Origin: UTCFX2 sp002050125
Lineage (GTDB): Bacteria > Chloroflexota > Anaerolineae > Anaerolineales > UBA4823
Reading direction: 5' to 3'
Assembly: GCA_027494035.1 (NCBI GenBank)
Contig: JAOSJQ010000001.1
Location: forward strand, 1,364,001 to 1,428,000
Length of the DNA: 64,000 nt
Below the pieces are notes generated by a model. It ran no database searches, had not been told where the DNA came from, and saw only the letters and a list, made by a program, of their open reading frames with translations. The position numbers and the translations under genes are program-made. The stretch's first letter is position 1. Each line of letters starts with the position of its first letter. Positions 15,378-24,358 of this stretch are shown piece by piece.

Positions 15378-17324
15378 TTATGGCTTCGCCGCCCGCGGCA
15401 GGAAGGTCAGATCCACGTCGACATAGATTGCGGCGGCGCGCGTCTGTGGAACGCCGCAGGCGTTCGTGGCGGTCAGGGTCACCGGGTAGGCGCCGCGCAG
15501 GTTGTACGCGTGGTTGACAAATGCGTCCGAAGCGCTCTCGCCGTCCCCGAAATCCCATTGAAAGCTGATAGGCGGCTCTCCCCCGCTGACCGTCGCGCTG
15601 AAGTACACCGTCTCGCCCAACTCGGGCAGCGGGTTGGACGCCAGCAGGGTCGTTTCGCGCACGAAGGCGCAGTAGGTGAGTTCGCCGTTCAGCGCCAGGG
15701 TTCCGCCATCCGCCAGGGTCACCCCGGTGAAATCCTGACCGAGGTAGTCTTGAGCGCGCATGCGGATCGTGTAGCTCCCAGCCGGCAGCGCCAGCGAGTA
15801 GCGCCCGTCGGCGCCGGTGGTTGCCGACCGCGCCAGCGCGCCGTCCCGCCAGGCTTCCACGCGCGCCCCCTGGATCGGCGCGGCAGACGCGGCGTCGGTC
15901 AGCGTGCCGGAAATGCGCCCGAGCAGACAGCCCATATGGGCAAAAGTAGCCAGGGCGGCTTTCGCAAATTCGGTGTAATAGGCGAAATTGAGCGTTTCGA
16001 GCTTATCGCCGGTTTGGTGATAGAAAGGAGTATGGTCGTCCCAATCTTCGATTGCCAGAATTGCCGGGTAGTTGTAGTACCAGAAGGAGGAATGGTCACT
16101 AAAGGTCTTGCCGTCCTGCATGATCCGCGGGGTGAGCGCCAGCCCGTAAGCCTGCACGGCGTCCTTGAACAGATTCGCGATTGTCAGGTCGCCCGAGTTC
16201 CCCGGGCGGGTGTGCAGCTCGAAGCGCGGGGTGCTAGCGGGCGTGCTGTAACCGAGCATATCGATGTTGAGCACCCCGCGCACGTCCTCGCGGGCGCTGA
16301 AGACATCTGCGGCATAAGCCTGGCTGCCAATCATTCCCTGCTCTTCGCCGGTAAAGAGGGCGTAGCGCAGCGTGCAGCCGAAACCGTACTGAGACAGGAT
16401 CTCGGCGATCCGCAGCAGCGCCGCCGAACCGCTGGCGTTATCGTCCGCCCCGGGCGCATAATTATTAGGGCTGCCGTTGACGAATGAAGTCGAATCCAGA
16501 TGGGCGGTCAGCAGTACGATCCGCTCCGGATGGGTCAGCCCAACTTGCTGGGCGAGCACGTTCCGCTTTTCATAGCCCGCGATGGGGTAATAGTCGTACC
16601 AGGTTGTCAGCCCGAGCGATTGGAAACGTTCATACGCGTAGCGCGTCGCTTTGTTGAGCGGGGTGGTCGTATAGGTGTAGCGTGTCAAGATCGTGTATGG
16701 CTGACCATCGACCTGCACCGGATGTTCGCCGCTCAGCCCGCCGACCAGGTCGTACAGGTCGCTAGACTTAAGCTGGCTGACCATTTCCTGCACCAGCGTG
16801 CTGGGCGTGATCGCCGCCGGCATCGCCGCGGTCCTGGGTTGGGCGGGGGGACAATGCGCGGGCGTTCGACCAGCGGCGTCAGGGTCCAGACCGAGCGCCG
16901 CGAGGACGCCGTTTTGTTCGACCGTTCCGCGCGCCAGCCCGAAACTGCCTTCCACCAGCAGCAGGTCCGCGGCGCTGCCGGCTTTTTCGAGGTTTGAGGC
17001 TGATCCATACAGCAGCGTATAGCCCGACGAGGCGATTTGCGGATCCAGGATCGTCACCACAAAGCCCTGCCCGGTCAGCGCCTGGATTGCCAGCAGGTCA
17101 GCCGCTGCGAGCAGGTACGGCTGGCTTTCGGCGCTGTAAAGCTGCTCGTAGAGCGGCAGATCCAGCGCGATCAGCGCGGCAATCGCCGCCTCGCCGCCCG
17201 GGTCGATGCGCACGAGCACCATGTCTCTTTTCGCGACCGGGGGCGTCTGGAGTTGACTCGCCGCCAGGGGGGATAGCAGCAAGGTTATGCCAAGCAAGGC
17301 GTTGCCAATAATGTTAATTTTCAT
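15378..17324 (-). CDS. secreted M28 family zinc aminopeptidase with carboxypeptidase-regulatory-like and PKD domains
   Basis: 648 residues. A signal peptide (about 1-25) is followed by a pro-region and an M28 catalytic domain at about 175-460 with the metal ligands in order: TAHLDS, GADDNASG, TGEEQG, NIDMLG and a late His near DHTPFYHQ. A carboxypeptidase-regulatory-like beta domain (about 470-550) and a PKD domain (about 565-645, WDFGDG) follow. It cleaves N-terminal residues from peptides outside the cell. GGAG six bases ahead supports ATG 17324; an ATG at 17339 is upstream. The start overlaps the end of lipB by 11 bases. Confidence 0.88.
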   Translation of the reverse strand: MKINIIGNALLGITLLLSPLAASQLQTPPVAKRDMVLVRIDPGGEAAIAALIALDLPLYEQLYSAESQPYLLAAADLLAIQALTGQGFVVTILDPQIASSGYTLLYGSASNLEKAGSAADLLLVEGSFGLARGTVEQNGVLAALGLDPDAAGRTPAHCPPAQPRTAAMPAAITPSTLVQEMVSQLKSSDLYDLVGGLSGEHPVQVDGQPYTILTRYTYTTTPLNKATRYAYERFQSLGLTTWYDYYPIAGYEKRNVLAQQVGLTHPERIVLLTAHLDSTSFVNGSPNNYAPGADDNASGSAALLRIAEILSQYGFGCTLRYALFTGEEQGMIGSQAYAADVFSAREDVRGVLNIDMLGYSTPASTPRFELHTRPGNSGDLTIANLFKDAVQAYGLALTPRIMQDGKTFSDHSSFWYYNYPAILAIEDWDDHTPFYHQTGDKLETLNFAYYTEFAKAALATFAHMGCLLGRISGTLTDAASAAPIQGARVEAWRDGALARSATTGADGRYSLALPAGSYTIRMRAQDYLGQDFTGVTLADGGTLALNGELTYCAFVRETTLLASNPLPELGETVYFSATVSGGEPPISFQWDFGDGESASDAFVNHAYNLRGAYPVTLTATNACGVPQTRAAAIYVDVDLTFLPRAAKP

Positions 17325-18081
17325 ATTGGGCTCCTTCAAGCCAGGCTGGTGAAAGCTTCTCTTCTACGAGCCGATAGCTGAACACCTCTGCAAACGCAGC
17401 CAGAATTGCCTCTTCCACCTGTGCGAGGGCGGGCACGGGGTCCAGTATCTCAGCCAGGCTGGCGGCTGGATAGCCCTTCAGCCCGCAAGCCACGATCCCA
17501 TCCCAAAAGCGCATTTCCGGGTCAACGTTGAGGGCGAACCCGTGACGGGTTACGCCGCGCGCGTCCACTTTAACCCCAATCGCAGCGATCTTGGCTGGCT
17601 GGGGATCCGATCCAATGCTGACCCACACGCCGGATTTGCCATTCAGCCGGGCGGCGGGCACGCCCAGCCGATCCAGCGCCCGGATCAGGGTCTCTTCGAG
17701 CCGTCTCAGGTAGCCGATGTAATCCGCGCGGGGCAAGCCTGCCGCGGTGGACGTTGTTTCGTCCTGGATCGTTCCGGCTCGAACCGGGCCCAGCGGCAGA
17801 AGCGGGTAGCCCACCACCTGTCCGGGCCCGTGATAGGTCACGTCCCCGCCGCGGTCCACCCACAGCAGCTCCACCCCCTCCCGCTGGAGCGCCTCCGCCC
17901 CCCACAGCAGATTTTCGATCTGTCCGCGCCGCCCAAACGTATAGATGTGCGGATGTTGCAGCAACAGCAAAGCCGGGCTGCGCTGCCCCGCGCCGATCAG
18001 CTTTGCCAGCCTTTCCTGAAGCTCCCAAGCGGGGCGGTACGGCACGATCCCCAGGCGGGAAACCATACAGATTTCCGTCAT
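17314..18081 (-). CDS. lipB: octanoyl-[acyl-carrier-protein]:protein octanoyltransferase LipB
   Basis: 255 residues. It transfers octanoyl groups from ACP to lipoyl domains, the first step of lipoate synthesis. Diagnostic motifs are RGGDVTYHGPGQVVGYPLLP (about 75-95), the catalytic lysine in KIAAIGVKV and the catalytic cysteine in ACGLKGYP. It has the usual size and a short C-terminal extension. No lipA is adjacent; the downstream gene is an overlapping secreted peptidase. A lipoyl-transferase-like acyltransferase domain occurs elsewhere (29599-30384) but lacks a lipoyl domain. Confidence 0.95.
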   Translation of the reverse strand: MTEICMVSRLGIVPYRPAWELQERLAKLIGAGQRSPALLLLQHPHIYTFGRRGQIENLLWGAEALQREGVELLWVDRGGDVTYHGPGQVVGYPLLPLGPVRAGTIQDETTSTAAGLPRADYIGYLRRLEETLIRALDRLGVPAARLNGKSGVWVSIGSDPQPAKIAAIGVKVDARGVTRHGFALNVDPEMRFWDGIVACGLKGYPAASLAEILDPVPALAQVEEAILAAFAEVFSYRLVEEKLSPAWLEGAQYEN

Positions 18082-18170
18082 GATATTAAAGTATAACCCA
18101 CCCTAAGACAAGCGCAGCCCTGGCTTATCCGCGGCGCGCCGCGCGATTAATACATCGCTCATATTAAACG

Positions 18171-18202
18171 TTGATACGATTCCAACACAGCCTTTTTATA
18201 AT
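18171..18202 (+). promoter_or_regulatory. possible promoter of clpB
   Basis: TTGATA (18171-18176) and TATAAT (18197-18202) lie 70-100 bases ahead of clpB. The spacer is 20 bases, longer than usual, so the -10 box is more convincing than the pair. No CIRCE element is present. Confidence 0.35.
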
Positions 18203-18218
18203 TCAGCTTGCCAATGGT

Positions 18219-18233
18219 CGTGCAATCTGCACG
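18219..18233. promoter_or_regulatory. inverted repeat in the clpB leader
   Basis: CGTGCA-ATC-TGCACG is a perfect 6-bp-arm inverted repeat followed by CTTTTT, located between the putative -10 box and the clpB ATG. It may be an operator or a leader attenuator for heat-shock control. Seen directly; the role is inferred. Confidence 0.4.
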
Positions 18234-18273
18234 CTTTTTGGATCGTACTTATTGTTAAAACGGAGCATAATAT

Positions 18274-20880
18274 ATGGACCTGGATAAATTCACTCAAAAG
18301 TCTCAAGAGGCGCTGCTCGCGGCGCAGCGTCTGGCGGAGGAACTGCACCACCAGCAAATCGAGCCGGCTCACCTGCTGCTTGCTTTGCTGCGCCAGGAGG
18401 ACGGCGTCGTTCCAGCGCTGGTCACCCGCGTGGCGGGCAGCCCGGCAGCCCTGCGCGAGGAGGTCTATCAGGACCTGGGAAACCGCCCCAAGGTTTATGG
18501 CGCGGCGTCTCAGGTGGGGCTGGCGCGCCCTACTTCCGACGTACTCGATGGCGCAGCCCGCTACGCCAAGGGCATGCAGGACGATTATGTTTCAGCCGAA
18601 CATATTCTGCTCGCCCTGGCTGATAGCGTTGAAGGCAAGCGCTTGAGCCAGTACGGTCTCAACAAGGACGCCATCCTGAGGGCGCTTATGGCAATCCGCG
18701 GCTCGCAGCGCGTTACCTCGCAGACCCCCGAAGAGACTTATCAAGCGCTCGAAAAGTTCGGGCGTGACCTGACCGCACTGGCGCGCCAGGGCAAGATGGA
18801 TCCGGTCATCGGGCGCGACGAGGAGATCCGCCGGCTCGTTCAGATCCTCTCACGCCGCACCAAGAACAACCCGGCGCTGATCGGCGACCCCGGCGTGGGC
18901 AAAACCGCCATCGTCGAGGGTTTGGCTCAGCGCATGGTCAATGGCGACGTGCCGGAAGGCTTGAAGAACAAACGCCTGATCCAACTCGACATGGGCGCGT
19001 TGATTGCCGGCGCCAAGTATCGCGGCGAGTTCGAAGAGCGCCTCAAAGCCGTCCTCAAGGAAATCACCGACGCGGCGGGGGAGATCATCTTGTTTGTCGA
19101 TGAGATGCACACGGTGATCGGCGCCGGCGCCGCCGAGGGCGCGATGGATGCCAGTAACATGCTGAAGCCGATGCTGGCGCGCGGCGAACTGCACCTGATC
19201 GGCGCCACCACCCTGGACGAGTATCGCAAATATGTCGAGAAAGACCCGGCGCTGGAACGCCGTTTCCAGCCTGTTTTGGTTGAAGAGCCAAGCGTGGAGG
19301 AGACCATCAGCATCCTGCGCGGCCTCAAAGAGCGCTATGAAGTCCATCACGGGGTGCGCATCACTGACCCGGCGGTCATCGCCGCCGCCACCCTCTCCAA
19401 CCGGTACATCAGCGACCGCCACCTGCCCGACAAAGCCATCGATCTGATCGATGAAGCCGCAGCCCGTCTGCGCACCGAGATCGATTCCAAGCCGCAAGCT
19501 CTCGACGAGGTCGACCGCCAGGTGATGCAGCTCGAGATCGAGCGGGAAGCCCTTAAAAAAGAGCGCGACAAAGCCTCCAAAGAGCGGCTGGGGCGCATCG
19601 AGAAAGAGCTGGCTGACCTTAAAGAGCGTTCTCACGAGCTTCAAACCCGCTGGCAGACCGAAAAGGAAGCCATCTCTAACCTGCGGGAAACCAAAGAGCA
19701 GATCGAACACGCCCGGGTCGAGATCGAGCAAGCCGAGCGCCACAACAATTACGAAGCAGCTGCCCGGCTGCGTTACGGCACCATGACCGAGCTCGAGCAA
19801 AAACTCGCCGAAGGCGAGCAGCGCCTCAAGTCGCTCCAGGCTGAAGGCGCCTTGCTCAAAGAAGAGGTGGACGCCGAAGAGATCGCCGCCATCGTTGCGC
19901 GCTGGACCGGCATCCCGGTCTCGCGGCTGATGGAGGGCGAACTCGAAAAGCTCGTCCATATGGAAGCGCGCTTGCAGGAACGCGTCGTGGGGCAGCCCGA
20001 AGCGCTGCGGGTTGTCGCGAATGCCGTGCGGCGCGCGCGCGCCGGTCTGCAGGACCCCAACCGACCTATTGGTTCGTTCATCTTCCTCGGACCCACCGGC
20101 GTGGGCAAGACCGAACTGGCGCGCGCCCTGGCGGAATTCCTCTTCGATGACGAGCACGCCATGGTGCGCATCGACATGAGCGAGTACCAGGAGAAGCACA
20201 CCGTCTCACGCCTGGTCGGCGCCCCGCCCGGCTATGTGGGTTACGAGGAGGGTGGTCAGCTCACCGAAGCGGTGCGCCGCCGCCCCTACAGCGTGGTGCT
20301 CTTCGACGAGATCGAGAAAGCCCACCCCGAAGTCTTCAACGTGCTTTTGCAGCTTTTGGATGACGGGCGGCTCACCGACGGTCAGGGACGCACGGTCGAT
20401 TTTCGCAACACGGTTGTGATCATGACCTCCAACCTCGGCAACGAACTCTGGATGAAACGGAACGGGAGCGAAAGCCCAGAGCCGGTCGCGCGCGACCAGG
20501 TGACGCGCCTGCTCCAGGCGCATTTCCGCCCCGAGTTTCTCAACCGCATCGATGAGATTGTGGTCTTCCACAACCTCACCCGGCAGGATCTGGCTGCTAT
20601 CGTGGAGATTCAACTGCGGCATGTGTCCGCGTTGCTGGCGGAGCGCGGCTATCAACTCGAAGTGAGTCCAGCGGCGCGTGCCTATCTGGCAGAGGCGGGT
20701 TACGATCCCGATTTCGGCGCCCGCCCGCTTAAGCGCTTGATCCAGCGCGAGGTCCAGGATCCGCTGGCGATGCACATTCTTTCGGGGGATTTCCCCGAAG
20801 GCGCGCACATCCGCGTCGACCGCGGCGAACAAGGGTTATCCTTCGCCGCGGCGCCGGTGGGTGAAGTTAGCGTGCCTTGA
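18274..20880 (+). CDS. clpB: ATP-dependent disaggregase ClpB
   Basis: 868 residues, the full family length. It contains two N-terminal Clp repeats (1-145), AAA1 with Walker A GDPGVGKT near residue 205, a coiled-coil middle domain (about 405-530, rich in Glu/Lys), and AAA2 with GPTGVGKT near 607 and the final D2 small domain. There is no ClpP-binding tripeptide loop of the ClpA type visible. It works with DnaK/DnaJ to rescue aggregated proteins. Other chaperone genes (CbpA-type DnaJ and two Hsp20) lie 5-7 kb downstream. It converges with the DUF4239 gene, leaving 15 bases between stops. Confidence 0.97.
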   Translation: MDLDKFTQKSQEALLAAQRLAEELHHQQIEPAHLLLALLRQEDGVVPALVTRVAGSPAALREEVYQDLGNRPKVYGAASQVGLARPTSDVLDGAARYAKGMQDDYVSAEHILLALADSVEGKRLSQYGLNKDAILRALMAIRGSQRVTSQTPEETYQALEKFGRDLTALARQGKMDPVIGRDEEIRRLVQILSRRTKNNPALIGDPGVGKTAIVEGLAQRMVNGDVPEGLKNKRLIQLDMGALIAGAKYRGEFEERLKAVLKEITDAAGEIILFVDEMHTVIGAGAAEGAMDASNMLKPMLARGELHLIGATTLDEYRKYVEKDPALERRFQPVLVEEPSVEETISILRGLKERYEVHHGVRITDPAVIAAATLSNRYISDRHLPDKAIDLIDEAAARLRTEIDSKPQALDEVDRQVMQLEIEREALKKERDKASKERLGRIEKELADLKERSHELQTRWQTEKEAISNLRETKEQIEHARVEIEQAERHNNYEAAARLRYGTMTELEQKLAEGEQRLKSLQAEGALLKEEVDAEEIAAIVARWTGIPVSRLMEGELEKLVHMEARLQERVVGQPEALRVVANAVRRARAGLQDPNRPIGSFIFLGPTGVGKTELARALAEFLFDDEHAMVRIDMSEYQEKHTVSRLVGAPPGYVGYEEGGQLTEAVRRRPYSVVLFDEIEKAHPEVFNVLLQLLDDGRLTDGQGRTVDFRNTVVIMTSNLGNELWMKRNGSESPEPVARDQVTRLLQAHFRPEFLNRIDEIVVFHNLTRQDLAAIVEIQLRHVSALLAERGYQLEVSPAARAYLAEAGYDPDFGARPLKRLIQREVQDPLAMHILSGDFPEGAHIRVDRGEQGLSFAAAPVGEVSVP

Positions 20881-20895
20881 TCGGGGGTGGCGCAG

Positions 20896-21678
20896 TTAAG
20901 GATACATCTGCAACTGCTGTTGAAGATTGATCAGAGCCGTTTGTGGGATGCGGATCAACCCTTGATTGGTGCGATCCAGGTCGACGACCAGTATAAAAAC
21001 CATTGAAAGGATCAGAATCATCCCGATCAGCGCCATTAAGTTCCGTTTCCCGGTATAGCTGCCGTGCACCCCAATCAACACCAGCGTCAGCGCTCCCATA
21101 ATATAGAGTCCTACGACAATGATTGGCGGTACCCGGATTTCCAACTCATAGTTGACCCGGGAAACATGTAGGTCTGTCATTGCGTCCAATGCTGAGATAT
21201 ACAAAGCGACGATGGGTGTCGGGTTCTGTTGGGTGCCGACCACCGCCTTCTTCCACAGTTCCTGCTGGATATGCTCGGATCGCTGGATCGCCATTTCTCG
21301 ATTTTCCGGTTCAAGCGCTTTCAGACGCAAATCCACATACTCGCGCAGCAGATCGCGCGATTCGCTCGCGATGGGTTCCTCGAGAAAAACGGTCTTGTGA
21401 TACGTGGATTCGATCGCGTTTGCTTCCGAGACAACCAAATCGAAACGTGTGAGCAGCAGGTTGATCTCGATGCCTGTGATGAACGCCAGCATGAACCCCA
21501 GCAAAGCCAGGGAAGCCCCTACCAGCGTCCCCACGCCGACCTCTGCCCGATCGGGCCAGCGGCTTTGCACCCAGCCTCCCATCCGGTAGCCGGCTTCGTC
21601 TGCCAACCACAGCAGAACGATCGTGAAGAGAAAGATCAGCCAGATTAACAATGTATCCGGTAGTTGGTTGTTTGGCAT
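20896..21678 (-). CDS. DUF4239 (bestrophin-like) membrane protein
   Basis: 260 residues with four membrane helices, two near the N-terminus (about 9-27 and 50-70) and two near the C-terminus (about 185-205 and 215-235), with a soluble helical middle (about 75-180). The order and the ARG-rich loop after helix 1 match DUF4239/bestrophin-like proteins, which may be channels. GAGGGTG precedes the ATG. It converges with clpB and has no operon partner. The function is unproven. Confidence 0.65.
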   Translation of the reverse strand: MPNNQLPDTLLIWLIFLFTIVLLWLADEAGYRMGGWVQSRWPDRAEVGVGTLVGASLALLGFMLAFITGIEINLLLTRFDLVVSEANAIESTYHKTVFLEEPIASESRDLLREYVDLRLKALEPENREMAIQRSEHIQQELWKKAVVGTQQNPTPIVALYISALDAMTDLHVSRVNYELEIRVPPIIVVGLYIMGALTLVLIGVHGSYTGKRNLMALIGMILILSMVFILVVDLDRTNQGLIRIPQTALINLQQQLQMYP

Positions 21679-21993
21679 GGTTTCACCCTCTCTGACGGTG
21701 GTTGTTAATTCTATCGCTCCAGTGAATGGCGCAATTTTACTATATCCTGAAAGCGATCCTCGGTTAGAAAAATTCCTTAAAAATGTGACCTTTTTGGCTT
21801 TTCCGCATCAAAGAAAGTGAAAGGCAATTGGTGGAGATTCCTTTCGTAAGGTTTGCAAGCAACCAAACGTAGCAAACCGGGGCGCGCCAGGCGCCCCGGT
21901 TTTGTTGTAACCTTTAGCATGACCTTGCATCTAATGGATAAATCGATCTCCGGTTAAGCGGTTTCAATAGCCCCGAGTGTTCAGGAGTGAAAA
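21679..21993. other. 315-base intergenic region, possible small RNA
   Basis: The region lies between the start of the DUF4239 gene (minus) and the thioredoxin gene (plus). It holds AT-rich promoter-like sequence near 21735-21750 (TATATC), no ORF of note, and a strong stem-loop at 21877-21903. Since no plus-strand gene ends here, the stem-loop could close a short transcript or act as a leader terminator of the thioredoxin gene. Confidence 0.4.
21877..21903 (+). terminator. strong intrinsic terminator-like hairpin
   Basis: CCGGGGCG and CGCCCCGG pair with a seven-base loop; flanking AAA and TTT extend the stem to 11 base pairs, and TTTTG follows. It is nearly symmetrical, so it could terminate in both directions. 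It stands about 90 bases upstream of the thioredoxin start. Confidence 0.7.
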
Positions 21994-22539
21994 TTGCACG
22001 AATCCAACGAAACTTTTTTCGAGCGCCTGCGCCAGAACCCACGCCCGGTTGTGGTGGATTTCTGGGCATCCTGGTGCGGACCCTGTAAAGCCGTCGAGCC
22101 GGCGCTGAAAAAGCTCGGTGTGGAATATGACGGGCGGGTGGACCTATGGAAGGTCAACGCCGACGAGCAGCCCGACTTGCTGCGCGGCCTCAAAATCTAC
22201 GGTATCCCCACCCTGATCGGTTTTAACGCCGGTCAGGAAGTCACCCGCCTCAGCGGCGCGGCTGGATACACTGCGCTGGCTGAGGTGTTCGACTCGGCGC
22301 TCAGCGGCGCGCCGGTCGAGCGCGCCGCGGTCCCGCTCACGCTAATCGACCGTATTATTCGCATTGCCATCGGCGGCGCCCTCATTTTTTTGGCTTACAA
22401 CGGCGGCTTCAGGGGTATTTTCTTACTCCTGGCAGGGTTAGGTGCGGTGGCGCTCTTCAGCGCGGTTTACGACCGCTGCCCGATCTGGCAGGCGATTGCC
22501 CCTCGACTAAAGGCGCTCTTCTCTCCTAAAACTTCATAA
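21994..22539 (+). CDS. thioredoxin-DUF2892 fusion protein
   Basis: 181 residues starting at TTG with AGGAG nine bases ahead. Residues 1-105 are a thioredoxin domain with WASWCGPCK (CGPC active site) and the cis-Pro GIPTL. Residues 110-165 hold a DUF2892-type two-helix membrane region (IGGALIFLAYNGGFRG, YDRCPIWQAI). The fusion would tether a reductase to the cytoplasmic face of the membrane; the cysteine in the RCPIW motif could be a partner. It overlaps the convergent dcd gene by six bases. Confidence 0.85.
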   Translation: MHESNETFFERLRQNPRPVVVDFWASWCGPCKAVEPALKKLGVEYDGRVDLWKVNADEQPDLLRGLKIYGIPTLIGFNAGQEVTRLSGAAGYTALAEVFDSALSGAPVERAAVPLTLIDRIIRIAIGGALIFLAYNGGFRGIFLLLAGLGAVALFSAVYDRCPIWQAIAPRLKALFSPKTS

Positions 22540-23088
22540 TTTGGGCAGTACGATCGATTCCTGCTTCTGATATTTCCCCTTCTTGTCCGCATACGAGGTC
22601 GTGCACACCTCGTCCGCCTCGAAAAAGAGCACCTGGGCGATCCCCTCGTTGGCGTAGATGCGGGCGGGGAGCGGCGTAGTGTTGGAGATTTCAAGCGTGA
22701 CGTAACCTTCCCACTCAGGCTCGAAGGGCGTCACGTTTACGATGATCCCGCAGCGCGCGTAGGTGCTTTTCCCCAAACAGATCGTCAAAACCTGGCGGGG
22801 AATGCGAAAATATTCGATTGTTCGGGCAAGCGCAAACGAGTTCGGCGGGATCACACACACCTGTCCCTTGTAATCCACCATCGATTTAGGATCGAAATGC
22901 TTCGGATCCACCACCGCTGAATAGACGTTGGTGAAGATCTTGAACTCATCCGCCACGCGGATGTCGTACCCGTAAGACGACACCCCATACGAGATTACGC
23001 CATCCCGCACCTGGCTGTCGGCGAAGGGTTCGATCATGCGCTGCTCCAGTGCCATCTTGCGGATCCAGTGGTCAGGTTTTAGTCCCAT
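22534..23088 (-). CDS. dcd: dCTP deaminase
   Basis: 184 residues. It deaminates dCTP to dUTP for thymidylate synthesis. Conserved features are VSSYGYDIRVADEFKIF at about 36-52, GKSTYARCGIIVNVTPFEPE at about 105-125 (the Arg and Glu of the active site) and EGIAQVLFFEA near 148-158. The length fits monofunctional or bifunctional Dcd enzymes, and I cannot separate dCTP deaminase from the dUMP-forming type by eye. The stop overlaps the thioredoxin gene tail. Confidence 0.93.
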   Translation of the reverse strand: MGLKPDHWIRKMALEQRMIEPFADSQVRDGVISYGVSSYGYDIRVADEFKIFTNVYSAVVDPKHFDPKSMVDYKGQVCVIPPNSFALARTIEYFRIPRQVLTICLGKSTYARCGIIVNVTPFEPEWEGYVTLEISNTTPLPARIYANEGIAQVLFFEADEVCTTSYADKKGKYQKQESIVLPKL

Positions 23089-23135
23089 AAAATTCCTCCC
23101 GAAATCAATATATGGATGATTAAGTGCAACGCGCC

Positions 23136-24353
23136 TTAATTATCAAGCCGAAAAGTGAACACGGTGATCTGCGCCGGGAAGATTTGCACCAGCTCCTGGC
23201 GCAGCCCTCCCAGCGCGAACGTGATCCGGTATAGCCCGGCGGGCAGGTCTCCGAGCCCAAAACTCTCCTCGAACGGCGGCTGGCCGCGCAGTCCTTTTTC
23301 TTGATAGGTCCGGGTCGAGACCTGAAAATCGCTCGGCTCGTCTGCTCCGCCTGGCAGATGCTCCAGCACAATGCTGTCCATTTCCAGGCTGTTGCCAAAA
23401 TGGTCAAAAAAGCTGCCTACCAGCGCCCCGCTCAACTGCCCGTCCTTTCCGGGCTGGGGCGCCAGCCAGAGCGCCGGGTTGTGCGCGGCTTGGTAGCTGT
23501 TTTCTCCGATCCGCACCTCTAAGTGCAGATGGCTGCCGGTCGCAATCCCCGCCATTCCCACTTTGCCGATCGCTTGTCCGGCGGCGACTGCCTCGCCTGG
23601 GGCGACCTCGATCGCGGAGAGATGACCGTAGAGCGTATAGAACGGACCGCTCAACGCCGGGAAGGCTTTCCGCAGCGCCTGAGGCAGTTCGTGCTCGATC
23701 ACGATCAGGTTGCCGTAGAAATTCGAATAGGGTCCGTAATACGTGATCGGCCACTCGCCGTGCGCCGAGGTGGGGTCAAGGTCGGTTCCGGCGACCACGA
23801 CGGTGCCATCTGCCGCCGCCAGCACCGGCGTGCCGTACGCGTTCAGAAATTCCACCCCGTGGTGCGGGTCGCGCATCCCCGATTGAGTGCTGCCAAACGG
23901 GTAGCTCAGATCGATCTGGTCGTTGGCGGGCGGGTCGATCGGTCGCCTTAAAAACAACAATCCGCCATAACGGCAGGTCTCGTCTTGGCACACGATTTCT
24001 GCGCCTGCCGCCGCAGGAGTGGGCGGGGTTGTTGGCGCAGCGATGGGGGAGGGCGGCGCGGCGGTCGTCGCGATTGGCGCATCGGTTGGGCCGGGCGGCG
24101 GCTGCGATGTTTCGCTGGGACGCAGGTTTCCCGGGACGCAGATCTCGCTCGCGGATTGATCCTCAGGACACTCGTCGGTTGGAGCCGGCGCGGTCGGGCT
24201 GACCGCGTTCGAGGGCTCCAAGGTTGGCTGCGAGGGAGCGAGACCGCTGGTCATGCAGCCCGCCCCGACCAACGCCGCGCCCGCCAGGAGCGCAAAAACC
24301 CGTGCCAACGGCTGTCTGGCGCTTCGCCTTGTCCGTCCGACGCCCAACCTCAT
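23136..24353 (-). CDS. M23B-type peptidase lipoprotein
   Basis: 405 residues. A lipoprotein signal ending in GAGC (about residue 33) is followed by a Pro/Thr/Ala-rich linker, an M23 domain at about 140-300 and a C-terminal beta domain. The M23 core shows HHGVEFLNAYGTPVLAAADG, YGHLSAIEV and SHLHLEVRIG. Where most M23 enzymes have His-x3-Asp, this reads HHGVE, so the second zinc ligand would be Glu. It is expected to act on peptidoglycan or as a scaffold. It begins five bases after the ftcD stop. Confidence 0.83.
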   Translation of the reverse strand: MRLGVGRTRRSARQPLARVFALLAGAALVGAGCMTSGLAPSQPTLEPSNAVSPTAPAPTDECPEDQSASEICVPGNLRPSETSQPPPGPTDAPIATTAAPPSPIAAPTTPPTPAAAGAEIVCQDETCRYGGLLFLRRPIDPPANDQIDLSYPFGSTQSGMRDPHHGVEFLNAYGTPVLAAADGTVVVAGTDLDPTSAHGEWPITYYGPYSNFYGNLIVIEHELPQALRKAFPALSGPFYTLYGHLSAIEVAPGEAVAAGQAIGKVGMAGIATGSHLHLEVRIGENSYQAAHNPALWLAPQPGKDGQLSGALVGSFFDHFGNSLEMDSIVLEHLPGGADEPSDFQVSTRTYQEKGLRGQPPFEESFGLGDLPAGLYRITFALGGLRQELVQIFPAQITVFTFRLDN

Positions 24354-24358
24354 GCGCG

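Noticed and set aside
18082..18273. CIRCE (HrcA) element ahead of clpB
   Set aside because: No TTAGCACTC-type repeat is present; only a different short inverted repeat was seen.
21781..21876. Known riboswitch ahead of the thioredoxin gene
   Set aside because: The sequence was compared by eye with cyclic-di-GMP and fluoride riboswitch cores and shows no match.
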